From contig NZ_MJAJ01000001.1 in NCBI RefSeq assembly GCF_001746365.1, positions 379,182 to 443,181 on the forward strand: a stretch of DNA of 64,000 nucleotides. The letters are read 5' to 3'. Shown one piece after another: positions 34,959-43,345 of this stretch. The notes below the pieces were generated by a model. The model worked only from the letters and a program-made list of their open reading frames with translations. It did not search any database and was not told the origin of the DNA. The position numbers and the translations under genes are program-made. Each line of letters opens with the position of its first letter. Position 1 is the stretch's first letter. This stretch comes from Streptomyces sp. LUP30. GTDB taxonomy: Bacteria > Actinomycetota > Actinomycetes > Streptomycetales > Streptomycetaceae.

Positions 34959-35002
34959 CACGACATGGCCGCCGGGCTCGGGCGGCCCACCGGGGGCCCC
35001 TC

Positions 35003-35959
35003 CTATTCGGGGAGTGCCCGCCCCTGTCGGCGCTGGGCGGTGATGGCCAGGGCGGGCAGGGGTGCGATCAGGAGGAGGAGAACGACCAGGTCCGGAAGGG
35101 ACTGCATGAACGCGTCCGGCTGGACGACGATCGCCTGCGTGCGGACGCTCGCGACCGCCGCGACGGGGATCAGCCACCGGTGGTCGCCGGTTGCTGCCGT
35201 CGCCACCCACGCGCCCAGCAGGGCGGCGACCTCGAGGACGAACAGGCCGCGCTGGAAAGCCGGACTGACAGAGATGACGTGCAGGCCCCCGGCCACGAAC
35301 ATGGCGAGCACGACGGGAGCCAGCCAACGGTACGAGCGGCGTCGCAGACGGCTGGGTCGGCAGAGCGCCAGCACGGCGCACGCGGCGCACAGTGCCCCCG
35401 AGAGCGCCAGGTCACGGGCCGTTATCGGGGCTCCGAGACCGTAGTAGCTCAAGCCCGCCTTGCCCTCGCTGCCGAAGAGGGTGCGGCCGTGGGACGTAGC
35501 GCCGGCCCAGATCATGGCTGCCGCCGCCGGCAGCCCGATCCACGCTCTGCCCCGCAGGAGAGCGATCAGGCAGCCCAGCGGGAGCAGCCCGTAGGGCAAC
35601 AGCCGTACCCGCGTGGGACCTCCGGCCCACGGATACCAGCCGGAGAAGTGGAAGGCGATGGCGTGCTGTCCGGGGTCGATGTGCAGTGCCCAGTGCCACA
35701 CATCCTGCAAGTACGGAACCAGCGCCAGCGCGGCGAGGGCCAGGGCGGCCAGATGGATGCCGTCCAGCCACCACGGCCGAGTGGTGTCGTCAACGGTGGC
35801 ACGGGCTCGGGCCTGCACCCCGACGCGCACCAGGGCGGCGACTTCCCGCGGCGGGGGCCAGGAGCGCCCGGGATATGCCTCGGCCAGACAGGCCAGCAAC
35901 TCCTTGCCCTGCTGGGAACGGTAGGACCTGGGATAGGCCGCAAGCAGCAGACGATTCAT
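35003..35959 (-). CDS. Polytopic membrane protein co-transcribed with PadR
   Basis: 318 residues. A soluble N-terminal stretch (MNRLLLAAYPRSYRSQQGKE, then LLACLAEAYPGR) is the signature start of a group of actinobacterial membrane proteins found beside PadR regulators; about eight to nine hydrophobic helices follow (LAALALAALALVPYLQDVW, WLAPVVLAMFVAGGLHVI and others). Function unknown. Its ATG overlaps the padR-like stop by 4 bases (ATGA), so it is translationally coupled to the regulator and surely controlled by it. A role in membrane stress or export is only a guess. Confidence 0.85.
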   Translation of the reverse strand: MNRLLLAAYPRSYRSQQGKELLACLAEAYPGRSWPPPREVAALVRVGVQARARATVDDTTRPWWLDGIHLAALALAALALVPYLQDVWHWALHIDPGQHAIAFHFSGWYPWAGGPTRVRLLPYGLLPLGCLIALLRGRAWIGLPAAAAMIWAGATSHGRTLFGSEGKAGLSYYGLGAPITARDLALSGALCAACAVLALCRPSRLRRRSYRWLAPVVLAMFVAGGLHVISVSPAFQRGLFVLEVAALLGAWVATAATGDHRWLIPVAAVASVRTQAIVVQPDAFMQSLPDLVVLLLLIAPLPALAITAQRRQGRALPE

Positions 35960-36297
35960 GCCGGGGCCGCTCCGGCATCCCGTGCGCGTCCGATGACGAC
36001 GGCAGCCGCCTGCTGCATCCGCAGCGCTTCCCGGCCGAGCGCCTCCGTGCCGTCCTCGGTGAGCCGGTAGTAGCGCCGCGCCCGCCCGTCCACGATCTCC
36101 TCATGGCCGGCGGACACCAGCCCGGCCCGTTCCATCCGCTCCAGCGCGCCGTAGAGCGTGGCGACAGCGATTCGGAGACGCCCGTCCGTGGCCTGCTCGG
36201 CAGCCTTGATGATGCCGTAACCGTGCAATGGGCCATCCATGAGCGCAGCAAGGATGAAGTACTGCGGTTCCGTCAACGGCAGGTTCCGTCTGGTCAT
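35956..36297 (-). CDS. PadR-family transcriptional regulator
   Basis: 113 residues: LPLTEPQYFILAALMDGPLH, GYGIIKAAEQATDGRLRI, then VATLYGALERMERAGLV and RRYYRLTEDG, the PadR winged helix with its wing. It is a minimal PadR without an extended C-terminal domain. Start at the ATG at 36297. No Shine-Dalgarno site is present; TATATT ends 8 bases before the ATG, so the mRNA is probably leaderless. A perfect 21-bp palindrome beginning 10 bases upstream overlaps this promoter, so it represses itself and the coupled membrane protein. Confidence 0.92.
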   Translation of the reverse strand: MTRRNLPLTEPQYFILAALMDGPLHGYGIIKAAEQATDGRLRIAVATLYGALERMERAGLVSAGHEEIVDGRARRYYRLTEDGTEALGREALRMQQAAAVVIGRARDAGAAPA

Positions 36298-36306
36298 GGT
36301 TCGAGA

Positions 36307-36327
36307 ATATATCGAGTCTCGATATAT
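36307..36327. promoter_or_regulatory. Perfect 21-bp palindromic PadR operator
   Basis: Arms ATATATCGAG (36307-36316) and CTCGATATAT (36318-36327) around a single central base. It matches the ATAT-CGA form seen at many PadR sites and overlaps the putative -10 element TATATT of the leaderless padR promoter. Confidence 0.88.
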
Positions 36328-37177
36328 ATCTGCCAGTTGGGTGATCATCGGCAGCGCCTTCCATGCCCGCGGCGAGCGTCACCCACTCCCGGCCGGCGGG
36401 CGCAACGGCGGTCGGCTCGACGCTCCCGCGCGGCGTTCACGGATGCCGCCCACCGCGACCTGGTCCGGGAGGCATGTCATTCCCACCGTGTCCGCCGGAC
36501 CCGACTCGCCTCCCGGCGCGCTCGATTCCTCGGGCCGGTTGGTCGTCGGCGCACGCGGTCCGGACAGCGGGCTGTGAACCGGTCAGCAGAAGTCGGAGAA
36601 CTCCACGGACTTCGGGGACCGGCTCAAGCAGTCCTGCAACATGACCGACTCTCCCTCCGCAGCCGGCGCATCTTCGAGGAGCGCGGCGACGGCCTGCGTG
36701 CGCAAGTCACCCCAGCACGCGCTGCGCGGTGCTGGGGTGACTTGCCTGTCGGCGCAGCGATGGAGGGGCGGGCGGGCAGAGCGTGCCGCATGGCCTCGGA
36801 CCAGAAAGTGATCACTGTTGAGGCGAACCGGACGACGGTGGCCGGGTGGTCGCGCAGGCCTCCGCGTCGAACCGGTCGAGGCGGCGGCGCATACGCCGGG
36901 TGGACTGGGGCCAGCTGAATCTGTCGACGCCGTCGGCTTCGAGGTAGCAACTGGAACAGCCGCCGGCGTTGTCGGTGCGGAGCATTGCCTGATGCACCGC
37001 GCCCATGGGCACCACAGACGACCGGCGCTTCCGCCGCCTCACCGTCCGCGTCCTCCCCCACCACCTACGGCCCAGCGCCTCTTCGACGCCCGCCAGGCCG
37101 GAGCCGGCGACCACCAGCCGCGCCACATCATCGCCGAAGACTCCGCTGCGCAATTCGGCCGGCTGTCGGTGCTGGCT
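36328..37177. other. 850-base gene-poor stretch with a long hairpin
   Basis: No standard gene is supportable. It contains a perfect 16-bp hairpin (GCAAGTCACCCCAGCA at 36702-36717, complement at 36730-36745, 12-base loop). Downstream of the hairpin on the minus strand is a 19-codon frame (36583-36642; MLQDCLSRSPKSVEFSDFC) behind GGAGGGA, whose reality is unknown. Confidence 0.45.
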
Positions 37178-37891
37178 TCACCGGGGCGTGAGCACGCGGA
37201 ACTCGTTGCCGTCGGGGTCGGTCAGCAGCGCTGTGCCGTCCTCACCGTTGGCGGAGTCGAGACGCTTCGCCCCGAGGGAGAGCAGGCGCTCGACCTCCGC
37301 TCGCTGATCGCCGTCCGGCACGAGGTCGAAGTGCAGGTCCTTGCCGGGGTCGGGAATCAGCGGCGGACCGCCCCACGTGATCTTCGTACCGCCGTTGGGT
37401 GACTGGATGGCGGTCTCCTCGTCCTGGTCCCAGACCAGCGGCCAGCCCAGCGCCTGGCTCCAGAAGTAGCCCACGGTCTGCGTACCATCGCAGGCGAGCG
37501 CTCCGATGAAGCCGCAGCCGGTGAGGAAACTGTTGCCCGGCTCGAGGACACAGAACTCGTTGCCCTCGGGGTCGGCGAGCACCACATGGGACGCATTCGG
37601 TCCCTGGCCGATGTCGGCGTGTTGCGCGCCGAGGGCGAGAGCCCTGGCCACGGTCTCCTGCTGAGCCTCCGCGGAGGAGCTGGTCAGGTCGAAGTGGAGA
37701 CGGTTCTGGCCCCTCTTCTGCGCCTGGGAGGGACGGAAGCCGAGGCGGTAGCCGGCGTCGTTCCCGGACGGAAGGGCGACGCCGTCGTAAGAATCGTCAG
37801 TTCTCTCCAAGCCCAGGACGCCGGACCAGAAATGCATCAGGCGCTCGGGCTGGTGCGCGTCGAAGGAGATTGCTGAGAGTCGGCTGCCCAT
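37178..37891 (-). CDS. Two-domain VOC (glyoxalase-like) protein
   Basis: 237 residues made of two glyoxalase/bleomycin-resistance-like halves. The first has AISFDAHQPERLMHFWSGVL, NRLHFDLTSSS and HVVLADPEGNEFCVLEP; the second has GYFWSQALGWPLVWD, KDLHFDLVPDGD and ALLTDPDGNEFRVLTPR. The LHFDL and E-F-x-V-L pairs supply the metal site or its remnant. Such actinobacterial tandem VOC proteins are of unknown substrate; some bind antibiotics. Start at the ATG at 37891, with GGGGAA 10 bases upstream. Stands alone. Confidence 0.88.
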   Translation of the reverse strand: MGSRLSAISFDAHQPERLMHFWSGVLGLERTDDSYDGVALPSGNDAGYRLGFRPSQAQKRGQNRLHFDLTSSSAEAQQETVARALALGAQHADIGQGPNASHVVLADPEGNEFCVLEPGNSFLTGCGFIGALACDGTQTVGYFWSQALGWPLVWDQDEETAIQSPNGGTKITWGGPPLIPDPGKDLHFDLVPDGDQRAEVERLLSLGAKRLDSANGEDGTALLTDPDGNEFRVLTPR

Positions 37892-38026
37892 TGCGCCACG
37901 CTTCCCCGGTACGTCGAGTGCCGGCCTTCGGCAGGGCGCCATGTCAGCGCCTCGAAAAAGGATCCTATGGGCGGGTCGGCCTCAGTTGCAGCCGAGTATT
38001 CCGCGGCCCAGAGCCGGAGCCGCACC

Positions 38027-38058
38027 CTGCGGGGTGCGGGGTGCGGGGTGCGGGGTGC
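38027..38058. repeat. Tandem 7-bp repeat (GGGGTGC)
   Basis: About four and a half head-to-tail copies of GGGGTGC between the VOC and SDR genes. Likely a slippage-prone microsatellite; it could alter spacing but lies at the 3' end of the SDR gene. Confidence 0.85.
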
Positions 38059-38135
38059 GAGTCGGTGGCTGAGGCGCGTGAGTCTGGTGGTCCGGCACGT
38101 GAAGGACCGCCGGCTGGGGTTCCATCGGGTCGGGG

Positions 38136-38834
38136 TCAGCCGACCTGTCCGGTCGGCCGCATGGTGATGTGGTTGATGTCCACGCCCGCGGGCTGGTTGA
38201 CGGCGAAGACGATCGTGTCCGCGACCTGCTCGGCGGTCATCACCGGCGCCGCCTCGGGGGTGCCGCCGCGTTCGTCCCAGAACGGGGTGTCCACCACCCC
38301 GGGTGCGACGACCGTCACCCCGACCCCGTCCTTGCCGACCAGCAGCCGGGTGTTCTCGGCCAGTGCGTGCGCGGCCCACTTGGTGACCGCATACAGGTTG
38401 CCAGGCGTGTTGCGCACCCCGGCGACCGAACCGATGATCACGATCCGGCCCTTGGTCTCCCGCAGGTGCGGCAGGGTCTCCCGCACCAGCAGGGCCGGGC
38501 CCAGGACGTTGGTGAGGACCATGGCGCGCATGTCCTCGGGGGCGTGGCTCTCCAGGTTGCCGGGCAGTGAGTAACCGGCATTGGCGATGACGGTGTCCAG
38601 TCGGCCCCACGCCTCCACCGCGCGGCGCACGGTGGAGGCGACGTCGTTCGCGTCGCTGGCGTCGCCGGTGATCGTCAGCAGCCGCTCGCCCGCTGCGGCC
38701 GAAGCGGCGAAAGCGGCCAGCTTGTCCGCGTCACGTCCGGTGACGGCCACGCGGTGGCCCTGCTTGAGCAGGGCGCGGGCGGTGGCGGCGCCGATTCCGG
38801 TCGAGCCACCGGTGATCAGTGTGACGGGTTCCAT
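38136..38834 (-). CDS. Short-chain dehydrogenase/reductase
   Basis: 232 residues: TLITGGSTGIGAATARALLK (TGxxxGIG), VTGRDADKL at the end of beta2, VIANAGYSLPG (NAG), VIIGSVAGVRNTPGN with the catalytic Ser, and LYAVTKWAAHALAE with Tyr-x-x-x-Lys. VVAPGVVDTPFWDE and NQPAGVDINHITMRP at the end match the YdfG-like serine/3-hydroxy-acid dehydrogenase branch. The ATG at 38834 has AAGGAGG upstream. It is monocistronic as far as can be seen. Confidence 0.92.
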   Translation of the reverse strand: MEPVTLITGGSTGIGAATARALLKQGHRVAVTGRDADKLAAFAASAAAGERLLTITGDASDANDVASTVRRAVEAWGRLDTVIANAGYSLPGNLESHAPEDMRAMVLTNVLGPALLVRETLPHLRETKGRIVIIGSVAGVRNTPGNLYAVTKWAAHALAENTRLLVGKDGVGVTVVAPGVVDTPFWDERGGTPEAAPVMTAEQVADTIVFAVNQPAGVDINHITMRPTGQVG

Positions 38835-39234
38835 GAGACGGCCTCCTTGGCGATGTGGTCATCGGGGCTGTGTCAGGGCGCCGGATGCCGATGAACACGA
38901 GGTGGCGCGTGAGGTCGGCCGACTCCAGATCGCCCGTTCCCCGAAACCCCTGCACTATACCCAGCGATCTTCCCGCTGAGCCGGTACGCCGTCGCTGACC
39001 GGCCGTGATGGCGCACGAATGACGCCGAACTCGCGCTGCCGGCAACTGTGTTGGGATGTGCGCGGCACGCAGGCCGAGTCCGCCGGACCATGACCGGACC
39101 AGCTGCCCCGAACTCGCCGCCGTCACCCCCACGTTCGGAAATTCGCCACCCTGATGCGCGACCTGGGCGGACGACTTCGACGCTCTGCCTCAGGCGGGGA
39201 ACGTCATGGGTACAAGGTGCTGCGGCGGACCGCG
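38835..39234. other. Intergenic stretch, 400 bases
   Basis: Carries the SDR promoter. A plus-strand frame near 39100-39190 has faint protein-like patches (ELAAVTPTFGNSPP, WADDFDALPQAG) that could be the end of an eroded gene, but nothing can be named. Confidence 0.4.
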
Positions 39235-40428
39235 TCACAGCAACGCGGCGATGCCCTCCCGGTTCTCCGGTAGCCCGGCCGCGCGGAACCACAACCAGTT
39301 GCCGCCGATGCTGCCCGTCGCCTCGTCGGTGTCCACGAACGCCCGCAGCAGGGCGCGTTGGGCGGGGGTGAGCGAGTGGGTCGGGTCGTAGCCACCGGAG
39401 AAGGCTCTGAACAGGATCGGCCCGCTTTCGTTGTCGACGATGGACCTGCGGCCGGTGGCCACCATGGCGATGGCCACCGGTGCCACCTCCTCGAACGACG
39501 CGGCCAGGTCGAGCGCGGAACGCAGCACGGTGAACCGGAACCACCCGTCGACCCCGTGCAGCGGCTCGGGGAACCATCCGTCTGTCGTGCCGGGGTCCCG
39601 CAACGCGTCCAGGAGCACGGCGAGCGCGCGGGGCCGATCCACTCGGACGGGACCGAGCGCGGCGCAGACCCGCACGGCCGGGTCGGAGTCGACGAGCAGG
39701 TCGGAGGTGTCCATCCCCCAAAGACTCAGCGCCCGCGCCACGGCGGCCCGCTCCCGCCGGCCCGTCATGGCGCCCAGCTGGGCCCGCAGCAGCGCAGCGG
39801 CGCGCGGTACCCGCTCGGCGAGGTCCGGGGCGGAGAGCAGCGGCATTGCGGCGCCGAGAGCGGCCTCACAGACGTGGAGGTCGGAGGAGGAGAGGTACGG
39901 CTCGACGGCGTCGTACAGGGTGGGCCGGATGTCCCGGCACGCTCGCAGTGCGGCGAGCTCGTCGGGGTCGCGCTCCCTTCGCGTGTCCTCGTGCCAGGGC
40001 CGCCACTCCCAGTTGGCTCGGTCCCGCGACGGATCCTCCCCGTGGGCAGCCGACTCGGCCACCTGCCCCAGCCAGCCCAGCAGGGCGGCCCGCAAGCTGC
40101 GCCGCGGCCCGTCGTCCCACGGGAAGTGCCCCTCGTGCTCGGCGAGGCCCACGGGATGGTCGAGGATCGCGGCGACGAACAGCGCCGCGGGCGCGGTGAC
40201 CGTATACAGCGAGCCCTGATGCAGCACGCCCATGTCCAATGCGGCCAACGCCTGGGCCCGCACCTCGGCATCCTCGTCCACGAGACTGCACAGGGTGATC
40301 GGTATGTCCTCGCCGGAGCCGTAGGCGTGCCGGTGTGAAGCCCAGTCCGTCTCCCACAGCAGTTCGTGAGCCGCTGCCGGCAACCCGTTCAGGATCCGCG
40401 TCATGCGTGCGCTCTCGCCGTCCGTCAT
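39235..40428 (-). CDS. HEAT-repeat-like protein
   Basis: 397 residues built of repeated helical pairs: VDEDAEVRAQALAALDM, SLRAALLGWLGQVAESAA, DLHVCEAALGAAMPLLSA, DPAVRVCAALGPVRVDRPRA and SALDLAASFEEVAPVAIAM. Spacing is about 40-60 residues, as in HEAT/ARM solenoids. The motif WETDWASHRHAYGSGEDIP near the N terminus is seen in Streptomyces proteins of unknown role that often lie near immunity or SMI1-like genes. GGTG-type ribosome binding site before the ATG at 40428. Probably a protein-protein interaction scaffold; no catalytic motif. Confidence 0.78.
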   Translation of the reverse strand: MTDGESARMTRILNGLPAAAHELLWETDWASHRHAYGSGEDIPITLCSLVDEDAEVRAQALAALDMGVLHQGSLYTVTAPAALFVAAILDHPVGLAEHEGHFPWDDGPRRSLRAALLGWLGQVAESAAHGEDPSRDRANWEWRPWHEDTRRERDPDELAALRACRDIRPTLYDAVEPYLSSSDLHVCEAALGAAMPLLSAPDLAERVPRAAALLRAQLGAMTGRRERAAVARALSLWGMDTSDLLVDSDPAVRVCAALGPVRVDRPRALAVLLDALRDPGTTDGWFPEPLHGVDGWFRFTVLRSALDLAASFEEVAPVAIAMVATGRRSIVDNESGPILFRAFSGGYDPTHSLTPAQRALLRAFVDTDEATGSIGGNWLWFRAAGLPENREGIAALL

Positions 40429-40513
40429 GCACGCACCCTGCCAGCACCCACTGACAACGCCCCTTCTCGGAAGCTCCCGTCCCCTACCCGAAGCCGGGTC
40501 GGCCGCGCACGGA

Positions 40514-40738
40514 TCAGTTCTGCCTCTTCCGCCGCCACCTCGCGCCGGCCTCTCGGGCCCGGTCGTTCCAGTGGTCCCGCACCCACCCCCAGAACAGCGC
40601 CACCGGCGCTGCGACCAGGGCGACCAGTAGCGACTTGTCCCAGGCCATGCCGCCGCGCCCGTACCGGAACATCAGCACGAGCAGCGCGTAGACGCCGACG
40701 CCGAGTAAAAGAACCTTCAACGGTTTCGAGAGATACAT
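40514..40738 (-). CDS. Small two-helix membrane protein
   Basis: 74 residues: MYLSKPLKVLLLGVGVYALL, then a short basic loop (FRYGRGGMAWDKS) and LLVALVAAPVALFWGWV, ending in a charged tail (WNDRAREAGARWRRKRQN). Function unknown. The start is the ATG at 40738, with only AAGG directly upstream. It lies upstream of the HEAT-like gene on the same strand. Confidence 0.6.
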   Translation of the reverse strand: MYLSKPLKVLLLGVGVYALLVLMFRYGRGGMAWDKSLLVALVAAPVALFWGWVRDHWNDRAREAGARWRRKRQN

Positions 40739-41352
40739 GCCTTGCGGATACCCGGTGTTCACCGATGAACCCGGTGCACCCTGCGTGGCGCAGAGCCGCA
40801 GCAGCCGTCCTGTCCGTGGCCACGGCCCACCATCGCCTCGGCCGCCGTCCACGCCGTCACCGCCGACGAGATCTGCACTGCGCGAACAACCGATCTGAAC
40901 CACTCCCGCGGAAGACTTCAGGCCGGACCGGCCCCATGCCCGGCACTTCCTCCCGCATGCCGAACCACTGCTCGGCGCCCCACTCCTCGAACCACTGAAG
41001 CGCAGATGAGAGTGCATCCGACGAGACCGTGGGCCCCGTCATCACGTCGAGACGAGGGCGACCGGTGCCCGATGGGCACGGACACCGAACGAGCGGTGGC
41101 GCTGGGGGTGACGCGGGCAAGCAGGCCCATCGGCCACCGACCCCGGGCGGGTGGGCGAGCAGCCGCCGCATGGCGGACAGGTGAGATCCGCGGCCCTGAC
41201 GACACCTCAGAAAGGCAACATGCGTGCGGGGTAACGCCCTTGATCGTGATCAAACTGTGTGAGAGCGTACGCGCACACCCGACGCGCTGCGCGGTGCGCC
41301 GATCACGGTGCTCGCCGCCCGTCGTTGATGTCTTCCAGGGGGAACCACAGAG
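40739..41352. other. Gene-poor stretch, about 610 bases
   Basis: Open frames without good starts. A minus-strand frame from an ATG at 41042 (MTGPTVSSDALSSALQWFEE onward, ending near 40857) has fair codon bias and may be a small or truncated gene, but no ribosome binding site or family is visible. Confidence 0.4.
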
Positions 41353-41784
41353 ATGAAAGCCATATCGCGTCGCTTCGCGACCGTCGCCGCGGCTGCGGCT
41401 TGCATGGTCATCGCCACCGCCACATCCGCCAGCGCAGGCACGAACTCGCCCGTCTCGGATGCGAGCAACGGAGACGGCTACGCGTACTTCGTGGCCGACG
41501 GCGACAAATTCCTGATCCACGACAACAAGTGCGACGGCGGCACGGTCTGGGCTCAGCTGACCTGGTACACCTCCGGGCAGGGCTGGCACTTCCGGACGAT
41601 CCACAACACCTCCGGATGCAACACCACGGACACCAAGACCCCGTGGAACATCCCCGAGGGTGCGGCCGTGTGGGTGAGGGCCTGCGGCAGCGTGAGCGAG
41701 GGATACGTCAACACCGGTGCCGGTGTTCTCAGCGCCGGACACGACTGCGACTTCACCCAGGGCGGCCAGCGCGGCACGGCCTGA
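41353..41784 (+). CDS. Small secreted Cys-containing protein
   Basis: 143 residues with a clear Sec signal peptide (MKAISRRFATVAAAAACMVI, then ATATSASA, cleavage near residue 28). The mature part of about 115 residues holds four cysteines (in NKCDGG, SGCNTTD, RACGSVS and HDCDFTQ), so two disulfides are likely, and is rich in Gly, Trp and Tyr. The pattern GWHFRTIHNTSGCN and VRACGSVSEG recalls small exported proteins of Streptomyces of unknown role. GGGGGAA ribosome binding site; terminator follows. Monocistronic. Confidence 0.85.
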   Translation: MKAISRRFATVAAAAACMVIATATSASAGTNSPVSDASNGDGYAYFVADGDKFLIHDNKCDGGTVWAQLTWYTSGQGWHFRTIHNTSGCNTTDTKTPWNIPEGAAVWVRACGSVSEGYVNTGAGVLSAGHDCDFTQGGQRGTA

Positions 41785-41790
41785 CGTATC

Positions 41791-41842
41791 GGTGAGGGCC
41801 TTCCCAGCCGGCGTGTTCACGTTCGCCGGGAAGGCCCTCACC
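41791..41842 (+). terminator. Terminator hairpin after the secreted protein gene
   Basis: A perfect 15-bp stem (GGTGAGGGCCTTCCC at 41791-41805 with its complement at 41828-41842) whose loop contains a further GCCGGCG/CGCCGG pairing, 7 bases after the stop codon. Confidence 0.85.
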
Positions 41843-42050
41843 AGCGTTCTGGCACCATGAACCTCTTCGTATGGCGGTAACGGGGCTGGGCGGCGGCCGA
41901 TCCTCGCCATCGCCTGGCGTCCAAGCTCAAAGACTGACGGCCGGCACCCGTCCCCCGGCCTCGCCATAGACCGCTGACGGCCACCCCGTGGGGAAGGAGG
42001 CCGAGGGTGGGGGCCGTGGACTCCGGCTGCGTGCTCGCGGGGGCGACGGA

Positions 42051-42629
42051 TCACACGATGGCGAGCCGGTCCACCACCAGTTGCACCCTGCGCTCGGTGT
42101 CCTCCGGAGGGAGCCGTCGCGCCCGGGTCAGGGTGGCCAGTCCGTGCAGAGCCGCCCAGAACACCTCGGTGAACAATCCCGGGTGGACACCGTCCCCGGC
42201 GACCTCGCCGAGGCTTTCCAGCAGGGCGGCGAAGGCGTCCTTCAGAGGTTCCGGGGTGTCCTCCTGTGCGTACGGGAGACCGCCGTCGAGCTGGAAGATG
42301 GCGTCGTAGACCGCCGGGTTGCGTACGGCGAAGTCGAGGTAGGCACGGGCGAGGGCGGTGACTCTGGCGCGCGGACCCTCTTCGGCGGCGGTCGCGGCAC
42401 GCACCGCCGTGGCCAGTTCGGTAGCGCCCTCCAGGGCGACGGCGCCGATGATCTCGCGTTTGCCGCGGAAGTGACTGTAGAGGACGGGCTGGCTGTACTC
42501 GATGCGCTCGGCGAGCCGGCGGGTGGTGACCGCGTCCCAGCCCTGCTGCTCGGCGAGTTCGCGGGCCGTAGCCACGATGAGGCGCTCGCGGACCGCCCGT
42601 TCGCGCTCCTTGCGTTCCTGTACCGACAT
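42051..42629 (-). CDS. TetR-family transcriptional regulator
   Basis: 192 residues: RERLIVATARELAEQQGWDA, VTTRRLAERIEYSQPVLYSH, FRGKREIIGAVALEG, the TetR DNA-binding domain. The C-terminal part (YLDFAVRNPAVYDAIFQLDG, FWAALHGLATLTRARRLP) matches the WHG-type TetR_C domain. It is divergent from the DUF1772 membrane protein across a 91-base region containing several CTAGC-based palindromes. The usual reading is repression of the DUF1772 gene and of itself. Confidence 0.92.
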   Translation of the reverse strand: MSVQERKERERAVRERLIVATARELAEQQGWDAVTTRRLAERIEYSQPVLYSHFRGKREIIGAVALEGATELATAVRAATAAEEGPRARVTALARAYLDFAVRNPAVYDAIFQLDGGLPYAQEDTPEPLKDAFAALLESLGEVAGDGVHPGLFTEVFWAALHGLATLTRARRLPPEDTERRVQLVVDRLAIV

Positions 42630-42638
42630 GGTTCGATC

Positions 42639-42702
42639 CTAGCACCGCTAGACAATCAAGCGGCAGTCGTACTAGCGTTGCCTCAACAGCTAGCAACGCT
42701 AT
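42639..42702. promoter_or_regulatory. Cluster of CTAGC-type palindromic operators
   Basis: CTAGCACCGCTAG (42639-42651, perfect 5-bp arms), TAGCGTTGC (42673-42681) paired with GCAACGCTA (42693-42701), the last also forming CTAGC-AAC-GCTA. Two or three overlapping dimer sites fill the region between the divergent TetR and DUF1772 genes. Confidence 0.75.
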
Positions 42703-42720
42703 ATTCGAAGAGGGGGAGTC

Positions 42721-43167
42721 ATGTTCAACGCACTCGAGGTCGTGACCACTGTGATCGTCGGCGTGATGGTGGGGGTGGAGTTCGCCGTCGCCTTCGTCAT
42801 GAACCGGATCCTCAACGCACTCCCGGAGGAAAGCCGCCAGCTCGGCCATGCCCACGGGGGCCGGATGCTCGGCGCCGTGATGCCGGTCTGGTACATCGGC
42901 TCGCTCGTCCTCGTCGCGGTCTGGGGCATCGCCGGACGGCACCACGACGGCACCGGCCTTGTCGTCGCCGCCGGCGCACTGCTGCTCCTCAGCGTGGTCA
43001 TGTCGATCCTGCTGCTGGTCCCCATCAACAACCGGAACAAGACGTGGACCCCCGAGAACCGGCCCGAGGACTGGCAGGAGCAGCTGCAGCGCTGGGAACG
43101 CTTCCACTACATCCGCGTCGCCGTCATCATCGCCGCCTTCACCCTGCTCGTCACCGCCCTCGCCTGA
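42721..43167 (+). CDS. DUF1772-type membrane protein
   Basis: 148 residues, four hydrophobic helices (VVTTVIVGVMVGVEFAVAFV, VMPVWYIGSLVLVAVWGIA, LVVAAGALLLLSVVMSILL, YIRVAVIIAAFTLLVTALA). The stretch VPINNRNKTWTPENRPEDW, then ERFHYIRVA, is the DUF1772 hallmark. Function unknown, though relatives are commonly controlled by TetR genes and linked to stress or membrane homeostasis. ATG at 42721 with GAGGGGG upstream. Ends at a terminator. Confidence 0.88.
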   Translation: MFNALEVVTTVIVGVMVGVEFAVAFVMNRILNALPEESRQLGHAHGGRMLGAVMPVWYIGSLVLVAVWGIAGRHHDGTGLVVAAGALLLLSVVMSILLLVPINNRNKTWTPENRPEDWQEQLQRWERFHYIRVAVIIAAFTLLVTALA

Positions 43168-43207
43168 GTCCGCGGACCGGCCGTGCGCACGGCGGCGTAC
43201 GCTCCCC

Positions 43208-43235
43208 CGCTCCCCTGCCCCCGTGCAGGGGAGCG
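43208..43235 (+). terminator. Terminator hairpin after the DUF1772 gene
   Basis: CGCTCCCCTGC (43208-43218) pairs perfectly with 43225-43235 across a 6-base loop; 40 bases after the stop codon. Confidence 0.8.
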
Positions 43236-43345
43236 GGCCGCTGAGCTCCCGGCATCCGGCGAGACAGCTGCCGGCGGATACGGTGGCGCCCGGTCGGCGA
43301 CATGCCGGTCTTCGGCCGGATGTCGCCTGCCGGGACGAACCCGTC

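Noticed and set aside
36702..36745. Terminator for a gene in 36.3-37.2 kb
   Set aside because: No gene ends beside it, so it is described only as a hairpin.
40857..41042. Small minus-strand gene
   Set aside because: Codon bias is fair, but there is no ribosome binding site or family; reported only as a note in the gap entry.
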